This document shows positions 9,829 to 19,637 of a stretch of 64,000 bases of DNA, in pieces. Source of the DNA: Zwartia vadi (GTDB lineage Bacteria > Pseudomonadota > Gammaproteobacteria > Burkholderiales > Burkholderiaceae_B). Numbering within the stretch: position 1 is the stretch's first letter; each line of letters begins with the position of its first letter. Position numbers and translations under genes: made by a program. Where the stretch lies: positions 1-64,000 of the forward strand of contig NZ_JAUHHE010000004.1 of the NCBI RefSeq assembly GCF_030410375.1. The letters are read 5' to 3'. Below the pieces are notes generated by a model. The model searched no databases and was not told where the DNA came from. It was given only the letters and a program-made list of their open reading frames with translations.

Positions 9829-10620
9829 CTAGGCCCGCAGATGACCCAGCATTTGCGTGAAGATTTTAGGGGTCGCAGCGATGACATTACCGGTTTCCAT
9901 CCAGGTCTGTTCGCCCTGAAGGTCGCCGATGAGTCCACCTGCCTCAAGCACCATCAGACTGGCAGCTGCCATATCCCATTCTTTTAAGCCCAGTCCGCAA
10001 AAGCCATCCAAGCGTCCCGCTGCCACGTATGCCAAATCCAGTACGGCCGAACCGGTGCGACGCACACCGGCGCACTGACGCGCCATTTCGAGAAAGCGCG
10101 GCTGGGAAGCCTCGTCCGGACCAATCGAGCCCGGCCAGCGCGCACCGAGCAGCGCATCGTGATATTTCAACTGAGAGGAGACACGCATCCTGCGGTCATT
10201 CAAAAATGCGCCGCCTCCCCGACTCGCTGAAAACAACTCGTTGCGTGCCGGATCGTAAATCACGGCCTGAGTCACTTGACCAAACTGACGCAACGCGATG
10301 GAAATCGCATAGGTAGGAAAACCATGGATGAAGTTGGTCGTGCCATCGAGGGGATCAATCACCCATTCATTGGCAGGCAACTCCCCCTCGGGCGTATCGC
10401 CACGCTGATAGCCTGACTCCTCGCCCAAAAAGGCGTGATCGGGATATGCCGTACGAAGCATCTCAATGATGGCTTCTTCGGCGGCACGGTCAACTTCCGT
10501 GACATAATCTCTGGGCCCTTTACGGGCGACTTGCAAGCGATCAAGTTCGAGACTCGCTCGGTTGATAATGGTTCCGGCGCGCCGGGCCGCCTTAATGGCG
10601 GTATTAAGCATCGGGTGCAT
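9829..10620 (-). CDS. suhB: Inositol-1-monophosphatase / SuhB
   Basis: Mg-dependent phosphatase; in E. coli SuhB also joins the rRNA antitermination complex. The 263-residue protein has the family metal motifs GEESG, then DPLDGTTNFIHGFP, then the C-terminal EWDMAAASLMVLEAGG. The N-terminus MHPMLNTAIKAARRAG is typical of proteobacterial SuhB; a second Met at codon 4 is an alternative start. Divergent from trmJ with 38 bases between the starts, an arrangement I also remember from Bordetella relatives. The preceding 124 bases (9705-9828) show no recognisable element. Confidence 0.93.
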   Translation of the reverse strand: MHPMLNTAIKAARRAGTIINRASLELDRLQVARKGPRDYVTEVDRAAEEAIIEMLRTAYPDHAFLGEESGYQRGDTPEGELPANEWVIDPLDGTTNFIHGFPTYAISIALRQFGQVTQAVIYDPARNELFSASRGGGAFLNDRRMRVSSQLKYHDALLGARWPGSIGPDEASQPRFLEMARQCAGVRRTGSAVLDLAYVAAGRLDGFCGLGLKEWDMAAASLMVLEAGGLIGDLQGEQTWMETGNVIAATPKIFTQMLGHLRA

Positions 10621-10658
10621 GAGCGTAGTTTTTTCTATTAAGCAAAGCAGAATTTTAA

Positions 10659-11441
10659 ATGACTTCCGATTTTTCCCGTGTTCGTTTCATTATGACCGAG
10701 CCCAGCCACCCTGGAAACGTCGGTTCAGCCTCTCGCGCGATCAAGACCATGGGCTTCGAAACACTCGTCCTGGTCGCCCCGAAAACCCCTGAAATCAACA
10801 CTCAGGCAGAGGCCATCGCCTTGGCGAGCGGTGCTAGCGATGTGCTTGCGGGTGCTCAAATCTTTGGCACACTTAAAGATGCCTTGGCCCCGGTCACCCT
10901 GGCCTTTGCCCTGACCGCGCGGGAACGCGAGCTCGGTCCGCCTGCCTGCGACATTCGCGAAGCCGCGCACATGGCTCAGGCTCACCTCAGCGAACACCCG
11001 GACGGCTGCGTGGCCCTGGTGGTCGGTACCGAGCGATCCGGCTTGACGAACGAACACATCGCACTCTGTCACCGTGTGTGCCATATTCCTGCCAACCCGG
11101 CTTACAGCTCACTCAATGTTTCCCAAGCCATGCAACTTGGGGCCTGGGAGCTGCGCTATGCCTTGCTGGAGAGCCATGCGGCCCGCGCGCGCACTGTGTC
11201 GCCCCCCAAGGACTCAGGTAGTCAGCCAGCCAGCAGCGAAGCCATCCAGGCGCTTCTGACTCATTGGCAAGAGGCGCTCGAAGCCGTGCGGTTTCTCGAC
11301 CCGGCACATCCCAAAAAACTGATGCCACGCATGCGTCATCTATTCAACCGCTCTGATCTGAGTCGCGACGAGGTAGACATGTGGCGCGGGGTGTGTACGG
11401 CGATGATCGAAACTGCCCGCCGACACAAACCATCTGCTTAA
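10659..11441 (+). CDS. trmJ: tRNA (Cm32/Um32) 2'-O-methyltransferase
   Basis: SPOUT-class enzyme methylating the ribose of nucleotide 32 in tRNA anticodon loops, using SAM. The 260 residues match E. coli TrmJ in length. The N-terminal [20 protein letters not shown] is the family signature; the knot region carries [20 protein letters not shown] and the SAM-binding [15 protein letters not shown]. Its stop is 47 bases before cysE. It is upstream of cysE and read in the same direction. Confidence 0.94.
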   Translation: MTSDFSRVRFIMTEPSHPGNVGSASRAIKTMGFETLVLVAPKTPEINTQAEAIALASGASDVLAGAQIFGTLKDALAPVTLAFALTARERELGPPACDIREAAHMAQAHLSEHPDGCVALVVGTERSGLTNEHIALCHRVCHIPANPAYSSLNVSQAMQLGAWELRYALLESHAARARTVSPPKDSGSQPASSEAIQALLTHWQEALEAVRFLDPAHPKKLMPRMRHLFNRSDLSRDEVDMWRGVCTAMIETARRHKPSA

Positions 11442-11488
11442 ACTGGTTAATATGCATTGAGATTCACCTATGCGTTAGCATCAAACCC

Positions 11489-12382
11489 ATGTTTAAAAAC
11501 CTACGCGAAGACATAGCCTGCATCCTGGAGCGAGACCCTGCCGCGCGCAGCAAGCTTGAGGTTGTCACTTGTTACCCAGGCTTGCACGCCATCATGGCGC
11601 ACCGTCTCGCGCACCGCCTTTGGCAGGCTAATTTTTTTTGGCTCGGTCGTTTCATTTCTCACTTAAGCCGTATCCTGACCGGTATTGAAATTCACCCCGG
11701 TGCAAAAATCGGTCGTCGCGTGTTCATCGATCATGGCTTCGGGGTGGTGATCGGAGAGACGGCTGAAATCGGCGACGACTGCACCATCTATCAGGGTGTC
11801 ACGCTTGGCGGTACACGGCTCTACAAGGGCGCCAAACGTCACCCGACACTTGGCAAAGGTGTAGTGGTAGGTGCCGGCGCGCAAGTGCTTGGCGGCTTTC
11901 TCGTGGGCGATGGGGCCAGAATCGGTTCAAACGCGGTAGTGGTCAAACCTGTGCCCGCGCATGCGACCGCTGTCGGCAACCCCGCACGCATTATTGAAAA
12001 GTCCACCGAACCAGTGTCCGCACAGACAAATCCGACTGAATCGGCAGCCGATATTCAGGTGAATCAGATTGTCGTGAATATTACAAACACTTCGACAAAG
12101 ATTTCACCTTGCGACTCAGATTGGGACGCGGCACCTTTACAGGCGATCCTCAATAAAGGCTCTTCCACGGGTCAGGAAACGACTGGATTCAGTGCTTACG
12201 CGGTCGATCCCGGTGCGAGTGACCCGTTAAACAAAGTGTTAAATGAATTGATCACTCATGTCGCCAGGCAAGATGCGCGCATATCTAACCTGTGTCAGTC
12301 ACTTGAGGCGATGGGTTCCAAAATTCAGGATGCCTCACCGCCCTTGGATACAAAAAAGCTCACCAAACTCGTAGATGAGTAA
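11489..12382 (+). CDS. cysE: Serine O-acetyltransferase with C-terminal extension
   Basis: Transfers acetyl from acetyl-CoA to L-serine, committing it to cysteine synthesis. ATG at 11489 gives the standard start [20 protein letters not shown]; the longer open frame upstream is non-coding. The left-handed beta-helix hexapeptides run through [19 protein letters not shown] and QGVTLGG, with the catalytic His/Asp region DHG. At 297 residues it is longer than minimal bacterial forms. After GNPARII, about 110 extra residues form a polar linker, then [15 protein letters not shown] and a predicted coiled coil ([20 protein letters not shown]). The tail's role is unknown; it might oligomerise or bind CysK. 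Confidence 0.92.
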   Translation: MFKNLREDIACILERDPAARSKLEVVTCYPGLHAIMAHRLAHRLWQANFFWLGRFISHLSRILTGIEIHPGAKIGRRVFIDHGFGVVIGETAEIGDDCTIYQGVTLGGTRLYKGAKRHPTLGKGVVVGAGAQVLGGFLVGDGARIGSNAVVVKPVPAHATAVGNPARIIEKSTEPVSAQTNPTESAADIQVNQIVVNITNTSTKISPCDSDWDAAPLQAILNKGSSTGQETTGFSAYAVDPGASDPLNKVLNELITHVARQDARISNLCQSLEAMGSKIQDASPPLDTKKLTKLVDE

Positions 12383-12394
12383 TCAGGGCTTTTA

Positions 12395-13033
12395 CTAGAA
12401 CACCAGATCAAGACCTGTCAGGCGACGCAACTCGTCTGCGCCGGCACCAGAGACATCGTCGACCACACGCACCACGCCACCCGGTTCGATCTGAAAAACC
12501 GCCAAATCGGTATAGACACGCGAAACACAACCCAAGCCTGTCAGAGGATACGTGCAGCGCTCGACCAACTTGCTTTGACCCTCTTTGGTGAGTAATTCCA
12601 TCATGACAAATACATCGCGCGCGCCAGCAGCCAGATCCATCGCGCCGCCGACAGCGGGAATGGCGTCAGGTTCGCCAGTCGACCAGTTTGCCAAGTCACC
12701 ATTGCGAGCGACCTGGAACGCACCGAGTACACAAATATCAAGGTGACCACCGCGCATCATCGCAAAGGAATCGGCATGATGAAAATAACTGCCGCCCGGC
12801 AACAAGGTCACAGGCTGTTTACCTGCGTTAATCAAGTCCCAATCCTCTTGACCGGCTTCAGGGGCGGGGCCCATACCCAAGACCCCATTCTCACTTTGCA
12901 AAAAAATATCTTTGTCTTTGGGTAAATAGTTGGCGACTTTGGTCGGCAAGCCGATACCAAGGTTGACGACTGCGCCTTCTGGAATATCGCGCGCCACGCG
13001 TGCGGCGATCTCATCTCTGGAGATACGTTTCAT
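12395..13033 (-). CDS. pcaJ: 3-oxoadipate CoA-transferase, subunit B
   Basis: Beta subunit of a family I CoA-transferase moving CoA from succinyl-CoA to a 3-oxoacid. The catalytic glutamate lies in SENGVLGMGPAP, the hallmark of the family. The 212 residues resemble PcaJ closely (VNLGIGLPTKVANYL, FHHADSFAMMRGGHLD, AVGGAMDLA) as far as I recall those sequences, so 3-oxoadipate is the likely substrate, although ScoB (acetoacetate) is the alternative. Three bases after pcaI. The rest of the protocatechuate pathway is not in the window. Confidence 0.82.
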   Translation of the reverse strand: MKRISRDEIAARVARDIPEGAVVNLGIGLPTKVANYLPKDKDIFLQSENGVLGMGPAPEAGQEDWDLINAGKQPVTLLPGGSYFHHADSFAMMRGGHLDICVLGAFQVARNGDLANWSTGEPDAIPAVGGAMDLAAGARDVFVMMELLTKEGQSKLVERCTYPLTGLGCVSRVYTDLAVFQIEPGGVVRVVDDVSGAGADELRRLTGLDLVF

Positions 13034-13036
13034 GGA

Positions 13037-13708
13037 TTAACCTTTAGCTGGAATGCGCACGACGCGTTTGACGTAAACACCGGGCGTGACGATCGCCTCG
13101 GGATCAAGCTCGCCGAGCTCGACGATTTCATTGACTTGAGCGATGGTGAGTTTGGCTGCGGTCGCCATGACGGGACAAAAATTACGGGCAGTCTTGCGAT
13201 AAACCAGATTACCCCAGCGATCGGCACGATGCGCACGAATAATCGCGACCTCTGCGGTGATTGGCCCCTCAAGCACATAATCCTGACCATTAATCGTACG
13301 AACCTCTTTGCCCTCGGCCAGTTGTGTGCCTACAGCGGTTCGCGTGTAAAAACCACCAATGCCCGCACCACCCGCTCGGATACGCTCGGCGAGCGTGCCT
13401 TGGGGAACAAGTTCCAGTTCAAGTTTGCCGGCACGATACAAGCGATCAAACACATACGAGTCAGCCTGCCTGGGAAACGAACAGACAACCTTGCGTACCT
13501 GTCCAGAAGCCAGAAGCGCAGCGATCCCGGTATCGCCCGAGCCCGCGTTGTTACAAACAATCGTCAGGTCGCGCGCGCCCTGAGCAATCAGACCGTCTAT
13601 CAATTCATGCGGCTGCCCCGCACCGCCAAAGCCGCCGATCAGAACGGTCGAACCATCCTGAATGCCAGCCATGGCAGCCTGTAAATCGGGCACGATTTTA
13701 GAGATCAT
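13037..13708 (-). CDS. pcaI: 3-oxoadipate CoA-transferase, subunit A
   Basis: Alpha subunit partner of pcaJ; the pair converts 3-oxoadipate and succinyl-CoA to 3-oxoadipyl-CoA in the beta-ketoadipate pathway. The 223-residue protein has the CoA-binding GGFGGAGQPHELIDGL loop and the stretches CSFPRQADSYVFDRLYRAGK and DRWGNLVYRKTARNF, which match remembered PcaI more than ScoA. RBS AGGTG is eight bases before the ATG. The presumed promoter -10 (TATAAT) lies 39 bases upstream. Confidence 0.82.
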   Translation of the reverse strand: MISKIVPDLQAAMAGIQDGSTVLIGGFGGAGQPHELIDGLIAQGARDLTIVCNNAGSGDTGIAALLASGQVRKVVCSFPRQADSYVFDRLYRAGKLELELVPQGTLAERIRAGGAGIGGFYTRTAVGTQLAEGKEVRTINGQDYVLEGPITAEVAIIRAHRADRWGNLVYRKTARNFCPVMATAAKLTIAQVNEIVELGELDPEAIVTPGVYVKRVVRIPAKG

Positions 13709-13747
13709 GTTTGTATCACCTTGTTACCAGACGAATATATTTGATCG

Positions 13748-13753
13748 ATTATA
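13748..13753 (-). promoter_or_regulatory. Candidate -10 box of pcaIJ
   Basis: On the minus strand a perfect TATAAT lies 39 bases before the pcaI start, giving a leader of about 32 bases. No convincing -35 is present at 16-18 bases, which would fit an activator-dependent promoter. Confidence 0.4.
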
Positions 13754-13825
13754 GAGAAGTCTGTGATCCCCGTGGCTTACACTAAAGGCTTCGCCTGACG
13801 CGCCGCAAGACCCTGAACAAACGCC

Positions 13826-16537
13826 ATGCAAGACCACGCCCTGACGTCCGCCAATACTGAGTCGCACACGCCGATGATGCAGCAATACCTGCGTCTCAAG
13901 GCCGAGGCGGGTCCCTTGCTTCTGCTTTATCGCATGGGTGATTTCTATGAGATGTTCTACGAGGATGCCGAACGAGGCGCACGCCTGCTCAACCTGACAC
14001 TGACCCGTCGAGGCTCCTCGAATGGCGCTCCGATTCCAATGGCTGGCGTGCCTTATCATGCAGCCGAACAGTACCTTGCAAAACTCGTCGCCGCAGGCGT
14101 TTCTGTCGCGATTTGCGAACAGATCGGCGACCCTGCTACCAGTAAAGGACCCGTTGAGCGCAAAATCGTCCGCATTGTCACGCCCGGCACACTTACCGAC
14201 GAGGCACTGCTACCCGCCAAAGCAGATCGCTGCGTCGCGGCAGTATTTGTCTCCTCCCGCGGTGGCAAGCACAGTGGCATGGGCAGCTTGACAAGCGCCA
14301 CAGGCAAAACTGCACGCGCAGGCCTCGCCTGGCTCAACCTTGCGAGCGGCGAATTCAAAATCACTGAATGCGCACCTGAAGCGCTGGACTCCGAACTGCA
14401 CCGAATCGAGCCTGCAGAGGTGATTTTCTCTGAGGATGCCGCAATCGACCTCACACTGAATTGCGCAACCGCTCGGGTCCCCCCGTGGCATTTTGAAGCA
14501 GAGCAAGCCCAGGCTCAACTGCTTGCGCATTTCAAGATCCAGTCTCTAGCGGGCTTTGACGTCGATGACTTACCCACGGCGATCTGCGCCGCCGGTGCGC
14601 TGCTGCGTTACGCGGCGCGCACCCAGTCGCAAGGGCTGGCACACATTCAAAGTTTGAGCGCGGATCGGGCCAGCCAATATGTACTGATGGATCCGGCAAC
14701 ACGACGCAATCTCGAACTCACCCGCACGCTATCGGGCGAAGAAGCCCCTACCTTGTTTTCGATTCTGGATAGTTGCCGCACCCCAATGGGCTCGCGCCTG
14801 CTCAGACGCTGGCTGCATCACCCCTTACGCGATCATGCTCCGGTACTCGCACGCCAGCAGGCGATTGGCGCACTGATGCGGGCAAACGATGCGCGTCATG
14901 ACGGACTGCACACGACCTCGGTCTTGCAGGCACTGCGCGAAACCTTGCACGCATTGCCCGATTTGGAACGCATTGCCACGCGCATGGCCTTGTTATCCGT
15001 CAGACCGCGCGAGCTCGCGAGCTTGCGTGAGGCATTGGGAGCCTTGCCGCAATTGCAAGTACTCATCGCCACAGCCCTGTCCGCGCAGGGCACGGACGGT
15101 GCTGATGCCATTAACAGCCGACTGATATCAATCGCTCAGCATTTGTTGCCGCCACCCGGCATGCAGAGTCTGCTTGCCGCCGCCATTGAGACTGAGCCCG
15201 CCGTACAGGTCCGCGACGGTGGCGTGATCGCAACGGGCTACGATGCAGAGCTTGACGAGCTAAGAGCCATTTCAAGCGATAACGGCACCTATCTCCTTGA
15301 GCTGGAGGCGCGCGAACGGGCGCGCACCGGCATCCCCACCTTAAGGGTCGAGTTCAATCGCGTACATGGTTTTTTTATCGAGGTCAGTCGTGCGCAGGCC
15401 GATAAGGTACCCGAGGATTATCGTCGTCGCCAGACACTTAAAAATGCCGAACGCTACATCACGCCTGAATTGAAATCCTGGGAGGATAAAGTCCTCTCCG
15501 CCCAGGATCGTTCGCTTGCGCGGGAAAAATGGCTTTACGAACAAGTGCTTCAAGCGCTCCTGCCGATGGCGCAAGCCTTGTCACAATGCGCGAGTGCCTG
15601 CGCGGAGCTCGATGTGCTAGTTGCGCTTGCCCATCACGCGCAACATCATGACTGGGTCGCTCCCACGCTGCTTGAGCATACTGCCATTGAAATCACGGCA
15701 GGTCGGCATCCCGTCGTAGAAAGATCCATCGAACGTTTTACACCCAACAGTTGCAGCTTGAATCCACACCGCGCACTGCTGGTCATTACCGGGCCCAATA
15801 TGGGTGGAAAATCCACCTATATGCGTCAGGTCGCCTTGATCGCCTTGCTTGCGCGCATCGGCAGCTTCGTTCCGGCGCGCGCGGCCTCGATCGGCCCGCT
15901 GGATCGGATATTTACCCGCATCGGGGCAGCTGACGATTTAGCCGGTGGTCGCTCGACCTTCATGATGGAGATGACTGAAGCGGCGGCGATCTTGGCGTCC
16001 AGCTCGGCGCATAGTCTGGTGTTGATGGATGAAATCGGTCGGGGCACGTCGACTTATGACGGTCTGGCCCTGGCCTGGTCGATTGCGCAACGCCTGGTGT
16101 CACATAATCGTGCTTTAACACTATTTGCCACACACTATTTTGAAATCACCCGCTTGCCCAACGAGCAGCCGAACACCGCAAACGTGCACTTGGCAGCTGC
16201 CGAGTCACCTTCCGGCATCGTGTTTCTCCATGAAGTCAAAGACGGACCAGCAAGCCGAAGCTACGGGATTCAGGTTGCACAACGCGCCGGCATACCGGCG
16301 GCTGTGATTCGTCATGCCACGCGCGAACTCGAGCGACTCGAATCTCAGGGTGCTCCCACACCTCAACTGGGTCTGTTTGGCGAAATAAGCGAAACAGAAA
16401 CTCAAACCCAAATCGCGACCGAACTCGCGCATGCGCAAGCAGCCTTGCAACAAGCGGTCGCTGAACTCGACCCCGATACGCTCAGTCCACGCGAAGCACT
16501 CGACGCGCTCTATCAACTCAAAAATTTACTACCTTAG
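13826..16537 (+). CDS. mutS: DNA mismatch repair ATPase MutS
   Basis: Recognises base mismatches and small loops and recruits MutL. At 903 residues it is a full-length MutS. The N-terminal mismatch-binding domain has the conserved [11 protein letters not shown] (Phe-x-Glu wedge), and the ATPase domain has Walker [10 protein letters not shown], Walker [17 protein letters not shown] and the FATHYFEIT switch. The C-terminus ends with [15 protein letters not shown], typical of proteobacterial MutS. Preceded by the divergent pcaIJ promoter region; roxA follows after 8 bases. Confidence 0.98.
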   Translation: MQDHALTSANTESHTPMMQQYLRLKAEAGPLLLLYRMGDFYEMFYEDAERGARLLNLTLTRRGSSNGAPIPMAGVPYHAAEQYLAKLVAAGVSVAICEQIGDPATSKGPVERKIVRIVTPGTLTDEALLPAKADRCVAAVFVSSRGGKHSGMGSLTSATGKTARAGLAWLNLASGEFKITECAPEALDSELHRIEPAEVIFSEDAAIDLTLNCATARVPPWHFEAEQAQAQLLAHFKIQSLAGFDVDDLPTAICAAGALLRYAARTQSQGLAHIQSLSADRASQYVLMDPATRRNLELTRTLSGEEAPTLFSILDSCRTPMGSRLLRRWLHHPLRDHAPVLARQQAIGALMRANDARHDGLHTTSVLQALRETLHALPDLERIATRMALLSVRPRELASLREALGALPQLQVLIATALSAQGTDGADAINSRLISIAQHLLPPPGMQSLLAAAIETEPAVQVRDGGVIATGYDAELDELRAISSDNGTYLLELEARERARTGIPTLRVEFNRVHGFFIEVSRAQADKVPEDYRRRQTLKNAERYITPELKSWEDKVLSAQDRSLAREKWLYEQVLQALLPMAQALSQCASACAELDVLVALAHHAQHHDWVAPTLLEHTAIEITAGRHPVVERSIERFTPNSCSLNPHRALLVITGPNMGGKSTYMRQVALIALLARIGSFVPARAASIGPLDRIFTRIGAADDLAGGRSTFMMEMTEAAAILASSSAHSLVLMDEIGRGTSTYDGLALAWSIAQRLVSHNRALTLFATHYFEITRLPNEQPNTANVHLAAAESPSGIVFLHEVKDGPASRSYGIQVAQRAGIPAAVIRHATRELERLESQGAPTPQLGLFGEISETETQTQIATELAHAQAALQQAVAELDPDTLSPREALDALYQLKNLLP

Positions 16538-16545
16538 GTTTTTTT

Positions 16546-17748
16546 ATGCATACTGACCAGCCCCTCGCCCTGTTGGGTGGACTGACCCCTTCCCAATTTA
16601 TGAAGACTTACTGGCAGCGTAAGCCCTTGCTTGTCCGTCAGGCCTTCAAAAATTTCAAACCGCCTGTTTCGATGGTAACGCTCAAAAAAATGTGCAAGCG
16701 CGATGAGGTGGAATCCAGACTCGTTTGGCAAGATCAAGGCGAGTGGAATATGGAGGTTGGCCCGTTTAGTCGCTTGCCTAAAATGTCTGAAACGCACTGG
16801 ACCCTGCTAGTTCAAAGCGTGGATATTCATGACGATGCAGCCTGTGCGTTGATGAATCAGTTTCGATTCGTACCGGATGCACGACTCGATGATTTGATGA
16901 TCAGCATGGCGACCGAAGGTGGTGGTGTGGGGCCGCATTTCGACAGTTACGATGTGTTTCTCTTGCAGGCCCAGGGCCGTCGCCTCTGGAAGTTCGGTCA
17001 GCAAAAAGACCTATCTCTCGTACCCGGTTTACCCCTAAAGATTTTGCAAAACTTCGAGCCTGAGCAGGAGTTTGTATTGGAGCCAGGCGACATGCTGTAT
17101 CTGCCTCCTCACGCCGCACATGACGGTATTGCGCTCGATGACTGCATGACGATTTCGATCGGATTTCGTGCACCGGATGAGGCAGCGCTTGCACGTGGCA
17201 TGCTCGAGGCCGCTGCCGATCAAATCTTGTCTCGTGCGGGCGTGGCGAGCGGTCCTTATGGTGAACCTCCGCTGCCCGGGCCGGTACTGAATAAATTTTA
17301 TAGAGATCCAGGCCAGCCCGCTGTGGCGCACCCCGCTGAACTGCCCGACCGCCTGACTGAGGCTGCGATGGCGGCGGCTAACAAAATCCGTTTTGACCGA
17401 GCGCTGGCGACACGATTTCTGGGATGCTGGCTAACCGAACCCAATCAATCCGCGGTGTTTGACAGCCCTCTGATTGAAATGGATGCAGCGCTTGAAGCCA
17501 ACGCCAGTCACCCTGACGCCTACACGCACTGGGCCCTTGATCGGCGCACCAGAATGCTCTACCGAGATCAGCAGTTATTTATCAACGGCGAGCCAGCGCC
17601 AGTGAAAGCCGAAGCAGGTCTGAAAAAACTCGCCGATGATCGAGAGCTCGCTGGCACCGATCCTTTGGCAAAGCGTCTCTCACCCCAGGCGCTGGAGACT
17701 TTGGCGGACTGGATCGATGATGGCTGGGTGCGATTAATCAGGCGCTAG
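16546..17748 (+). CDS. roxA: 50S ribosomal protein L16 arginine 3-hydroxylase (JmjC cupin)
   Basis: 2-oxoglutarate/Fe(II) oxygenase of the YcfD/RoxA type that hydroxylates an arginine of ribosomal protein L16. The 400-residue protein follows E. coli YcfD from the N-terminus ([16 protein letters not shown]). Iron ligands are in [14 protein letters not shown] (His-x-Asp) and the distal His is in [13 protein letters not shown]-terminal winged-helix-like region with [10 protein letters not shown] follows. Start ATG 16546 is preceded by AGG within the mutS stop region (16536-16538), suggesting coupling. Its last 15 bases overlap the convergent ureG. Confidence 0.88.
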   Translation: MHTDQPLALLGGLTPSQFMKTYWQRKPLLVRQAFKNFKPPVSMVTLKKMCKRDEVESRLVWQDQGEWNMEVGPFSRLPKMSETHWTLLVQSVDIHDDAACALMNQFRFVPDARLDDLMISMATEGGGVGPHFDSYDVFLLQAQGRRLWKFGQQKDLSLVPGLPLKILQNFEPEQEFVLEPGDMLYLPPHAAHDGIALDDCMTISIGFRAPDEAALARGMLEAAADQILSRAGVASGPYGEPPLPGPVLNKFYRDPGQPAVAHPAELPDRLTEAAMAAANKIRFDRALATRFLGCWLTEPNQSAVFDSPLIEMDAALEANASHPDAYTHWALDRRTRMLYRDQQLFINGEPAPVKAEAGLKKLADDRELAGTDPLAKRLSPQALETLADWIDDGWVRLIRR

Positions 17749-18354
17749 ACATCCCGCTTTTTCAATAAAGCGGATCACTTCATTCAAACCCTCGCCTGTT
17801 TTTAAGTTGGTCATGACCCAGGGACGCTCTACGCGCATACGCGCGGTATCGTGTCGCATGACATCGAGATTGGCCCCGACATAAGGCGCGAGATCAGTTT
17901 TATTGATCACAAGCAAATCGCTACGCGTAATACCTGGGCCACCCTTTCGGGGAATTTTTTCTCCACCTGCCACATCGATCACATAGATTGTCAGATCTGA
18001 CAGATCAGGGCTAAAGGTAGCAGCAAGATTGTCGCCGCCAGATTCAATAAAAATCAAATCAAGATCGGGAAAGCGTTGCTGCATCCGATCAATGGCTTCG
18101 AGGTTAATCGATGCGTCTTCACGAATCGCTGTATGCGGACACCCCCCAGTCTCCACGCCCATAATGCGATCGGCTGACAGCGCTTGCGCAGCCACCAACA
18201 AACGTTCGTCTTCTTTGGTGTAGATATCGTTCGTCACCACTGCAAGTTTGTATTGATCCCGCATTTTTTTGCAAAGCACTTCGACCAAAGTCGTTTTGCC
18301 TGAACCCACTGGACCGCCGATACCGACGCGCAAAGGATTGGAATGTTGTGTCAT
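17734..18354 (-). CDS. ureG: Urease accessory GTPase
   Basis: Hydrolyses GTP to drive nickel insertion into apo-urease with UreD and UreF. The 206 residues carry P-loop GPVGSGKT near the N-terminus, the nickel-binding Cys-Pro-His motif in [17 protein letters not shown] and the guanine-specificity motif NKTDL. AGGA lies a few bases before the start. Last gene of the urease operon, 40 bases after ureF, with its 3' end overlapping convergent roxA. Confidence 0.97.
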   Translation of the reverse strand: MTQHSNPLRVGIGGPVGSGKTTLVEVLCKKMRDQYKLAVVTNDIYTKEDERLLVAAQALSADRIMGVETGGCPHTAIREDASINLEAIDRMQQRFPDLDLIFIESGGDNLAATFSPDLSDLTIYVIDVAGGEKIPRKGGPGITRSDLLVINKTDLAPYVGANLDVMRHDTARMRVERPWVMTNLKTGEGLNEVIRFIEKAGCLAPD

Positions 18355-18394
18355 GCTGTTTTCCTGAGGTGAAATGACCTGAAGTCAGGGATTT

Positions 18395-19075
18395 TTAACT
18401 TCGAAATAAACGACTGTATTGCGTCTCGTGTCGTGCGCTCGCCAGCGCCAGGCCAAACGCTGCGGAACCAGCCTCGGACAGTGGGATCTGTCGGGCGATC
18501 TGACAAGCATCAACGATGTCTTCTTTGAGCCGATGTAACAGCGCCTGACCCTCGATCTGTCCAAGGGGTACGGTTTTCATTGCAGCCAGAACCTGGTTTT
18601 CCACCCAGCTCCAAAGATATGCAGTGAGTGCGGTCTCTGCGTCGATGTCCGAACAAGCCGCAAGCGCGGCATAGGCGGCAGGATAAGACCAAATCATGTC
18701 CTTAAATCCCGCCAGTACCTGTGCGGACGGCCATTGCGCAAACAATCTTGCCATCGAATAACCCATCTGCCTGGACTCGAGTCGCAGCTCGGCGGTTTCG
18801 CGCAAGGCGCTCAGTTGTTGATTACCCTCGATCAAAGCTGCCCAATTCTGTTGCGCGGCCCCTTCATGGCAGTACAACCACCAGGGCAACTCCTGACGGG
18901 CCAAATTAAGCAGCAAGCTATCGCGTATCCAGACATAAGCCTGCTCCCGGTCAGTGATCCATCCATCCTCGACCGCTTGCTCGAGACCTTGCGAATAGGC
19001 AAAACCTCCAACTGGCAGAGCGGGACTCGCCAGGTGTAAAGCCGTGAGCAGCCCGTTAAGTTTTAGATTTCGCAT
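18395..19075 (-). CDS. ureF: Urease accessory protein UreF
   Basis: All-helical GTPase-activating partner of UreG in the nickel-insertion complex. ATG at 19075 gives the standard N-terminus (MRNLKLNGLLTALHLASPAL, then PVGGFAYSQGLE); the longer open frame upstream overlaps ureE in another frame and is not used. The 226-residue protein overlaps the 3' end of ureE by 20 bases, implying translational coupling. Trp- and Tyr-rich helices and the conserved C-terminal helix are visible. Confidence 0.95.
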   Translation of the reverse strand: MRNLKLNGLLTALHLASPALPVGGFAYSQGLEQAVEDGWITDREQAYVWIRDSLLLNLARQELPWWLYCHEGAAQQNWAALIEGNQQLSALRETAELRLESRQMGYSMARLFAQWPSAQVLAGFKDMIWSYPAAYAALAACSDIDAETALTAYLWSWVENQVLAAMKTVPLGQIEGQALLHRLKEDIVDACQIARQIPLSEAGSAAFGLALASARHETQYSRLFRS

Positions 19076-19622
19076 GCGCTTGGATGGAAAGTTGTTCGCC
19101 GACCTGACCCATCGCCTCGTCCTGACCTTCGAGACCGCATTCGCTTGGATGCGCATGATGGTGATGTCCCGGAGTACCTGAATAAGCACCACCCTCGGGC
19201 AAGAACGGTTGCAAAGTTTTCTCAACGGTCCCGCCCAGTCGGACAATAAGCCCGGCCAACACTGGGTCGGGTTCGATCAAGACGGCCTCTGGCTGCAACA
19301 TCGCACGTACATGGCGATTCGCAAGATGATAGACAATACGCATCAGTTCAAAGGCATTCTCAGCACGAATCAACAAAAGCTCTTCAGCCGCCGCCTGAAT
19401 CAAGATGCGTTCGCCACTCTCGCCACACAGTACATCACCATGCTGCATGGACTCGCCACGTGGCAAGATGACCGCTACCGCACGCCCATTTGGCAACATT
19501 GCAGCCAAGCGGGAACGTTGACGATCTGCAAGTGTTAATTCAAGCACAGGCAGCACCTGCGAAGGCTCCGGGATATTGTCCTGCAGCTGTGCAGGTATCC
19601 GCTGTGTCAGCATGATCGCCAT
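19056..19622 (-). CDS. ureE: Urease nickel metallochaperone UreE
   Basis: Delivers Ni(II) to the urease assembly complex. The 188 residues have an N-terminal peptide-binding domain with LPNGRAVAVILPRGE and HGDVL, then the metal-binding domain with YHLANRHVRAMLQPEAVLIE, whose His residues bind nickel, and a histidine-containing tail (GHHHHAHPSE) that stores extra metal. The tail is shorter than in Klebsiella. A second Met at codon 4 is an alternative start. 15 bases after ureC. Confidence 0.95.
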   Translation of the reverse strand: MAIMLTQRIPAQLQDNIPEPSQVLPVLELTLADRQRSRLAAMLPNGRAVAVILPRGESMQHGDVLCGESGERILIQAAAEELLLIRAENAFELMRIVYHLANRHVRAMLQPEAVLIEPDPVLAGLIVRLGGTVEKTLQPFLPEGGAYSGTPGHHHHAHPSECGLEGQDEAMGQVGEQLSIQAHAKSKT

Positions 19623-19637
19623 GATTACTCCTGAGCG

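Noticed and set aside
11381..11488. 36-codon N-terminal extension of cysE
   Set aside because: It overlaps the end of trmJ and encodes no CysE-like sequence; ATG 11489 gives the canonical start.
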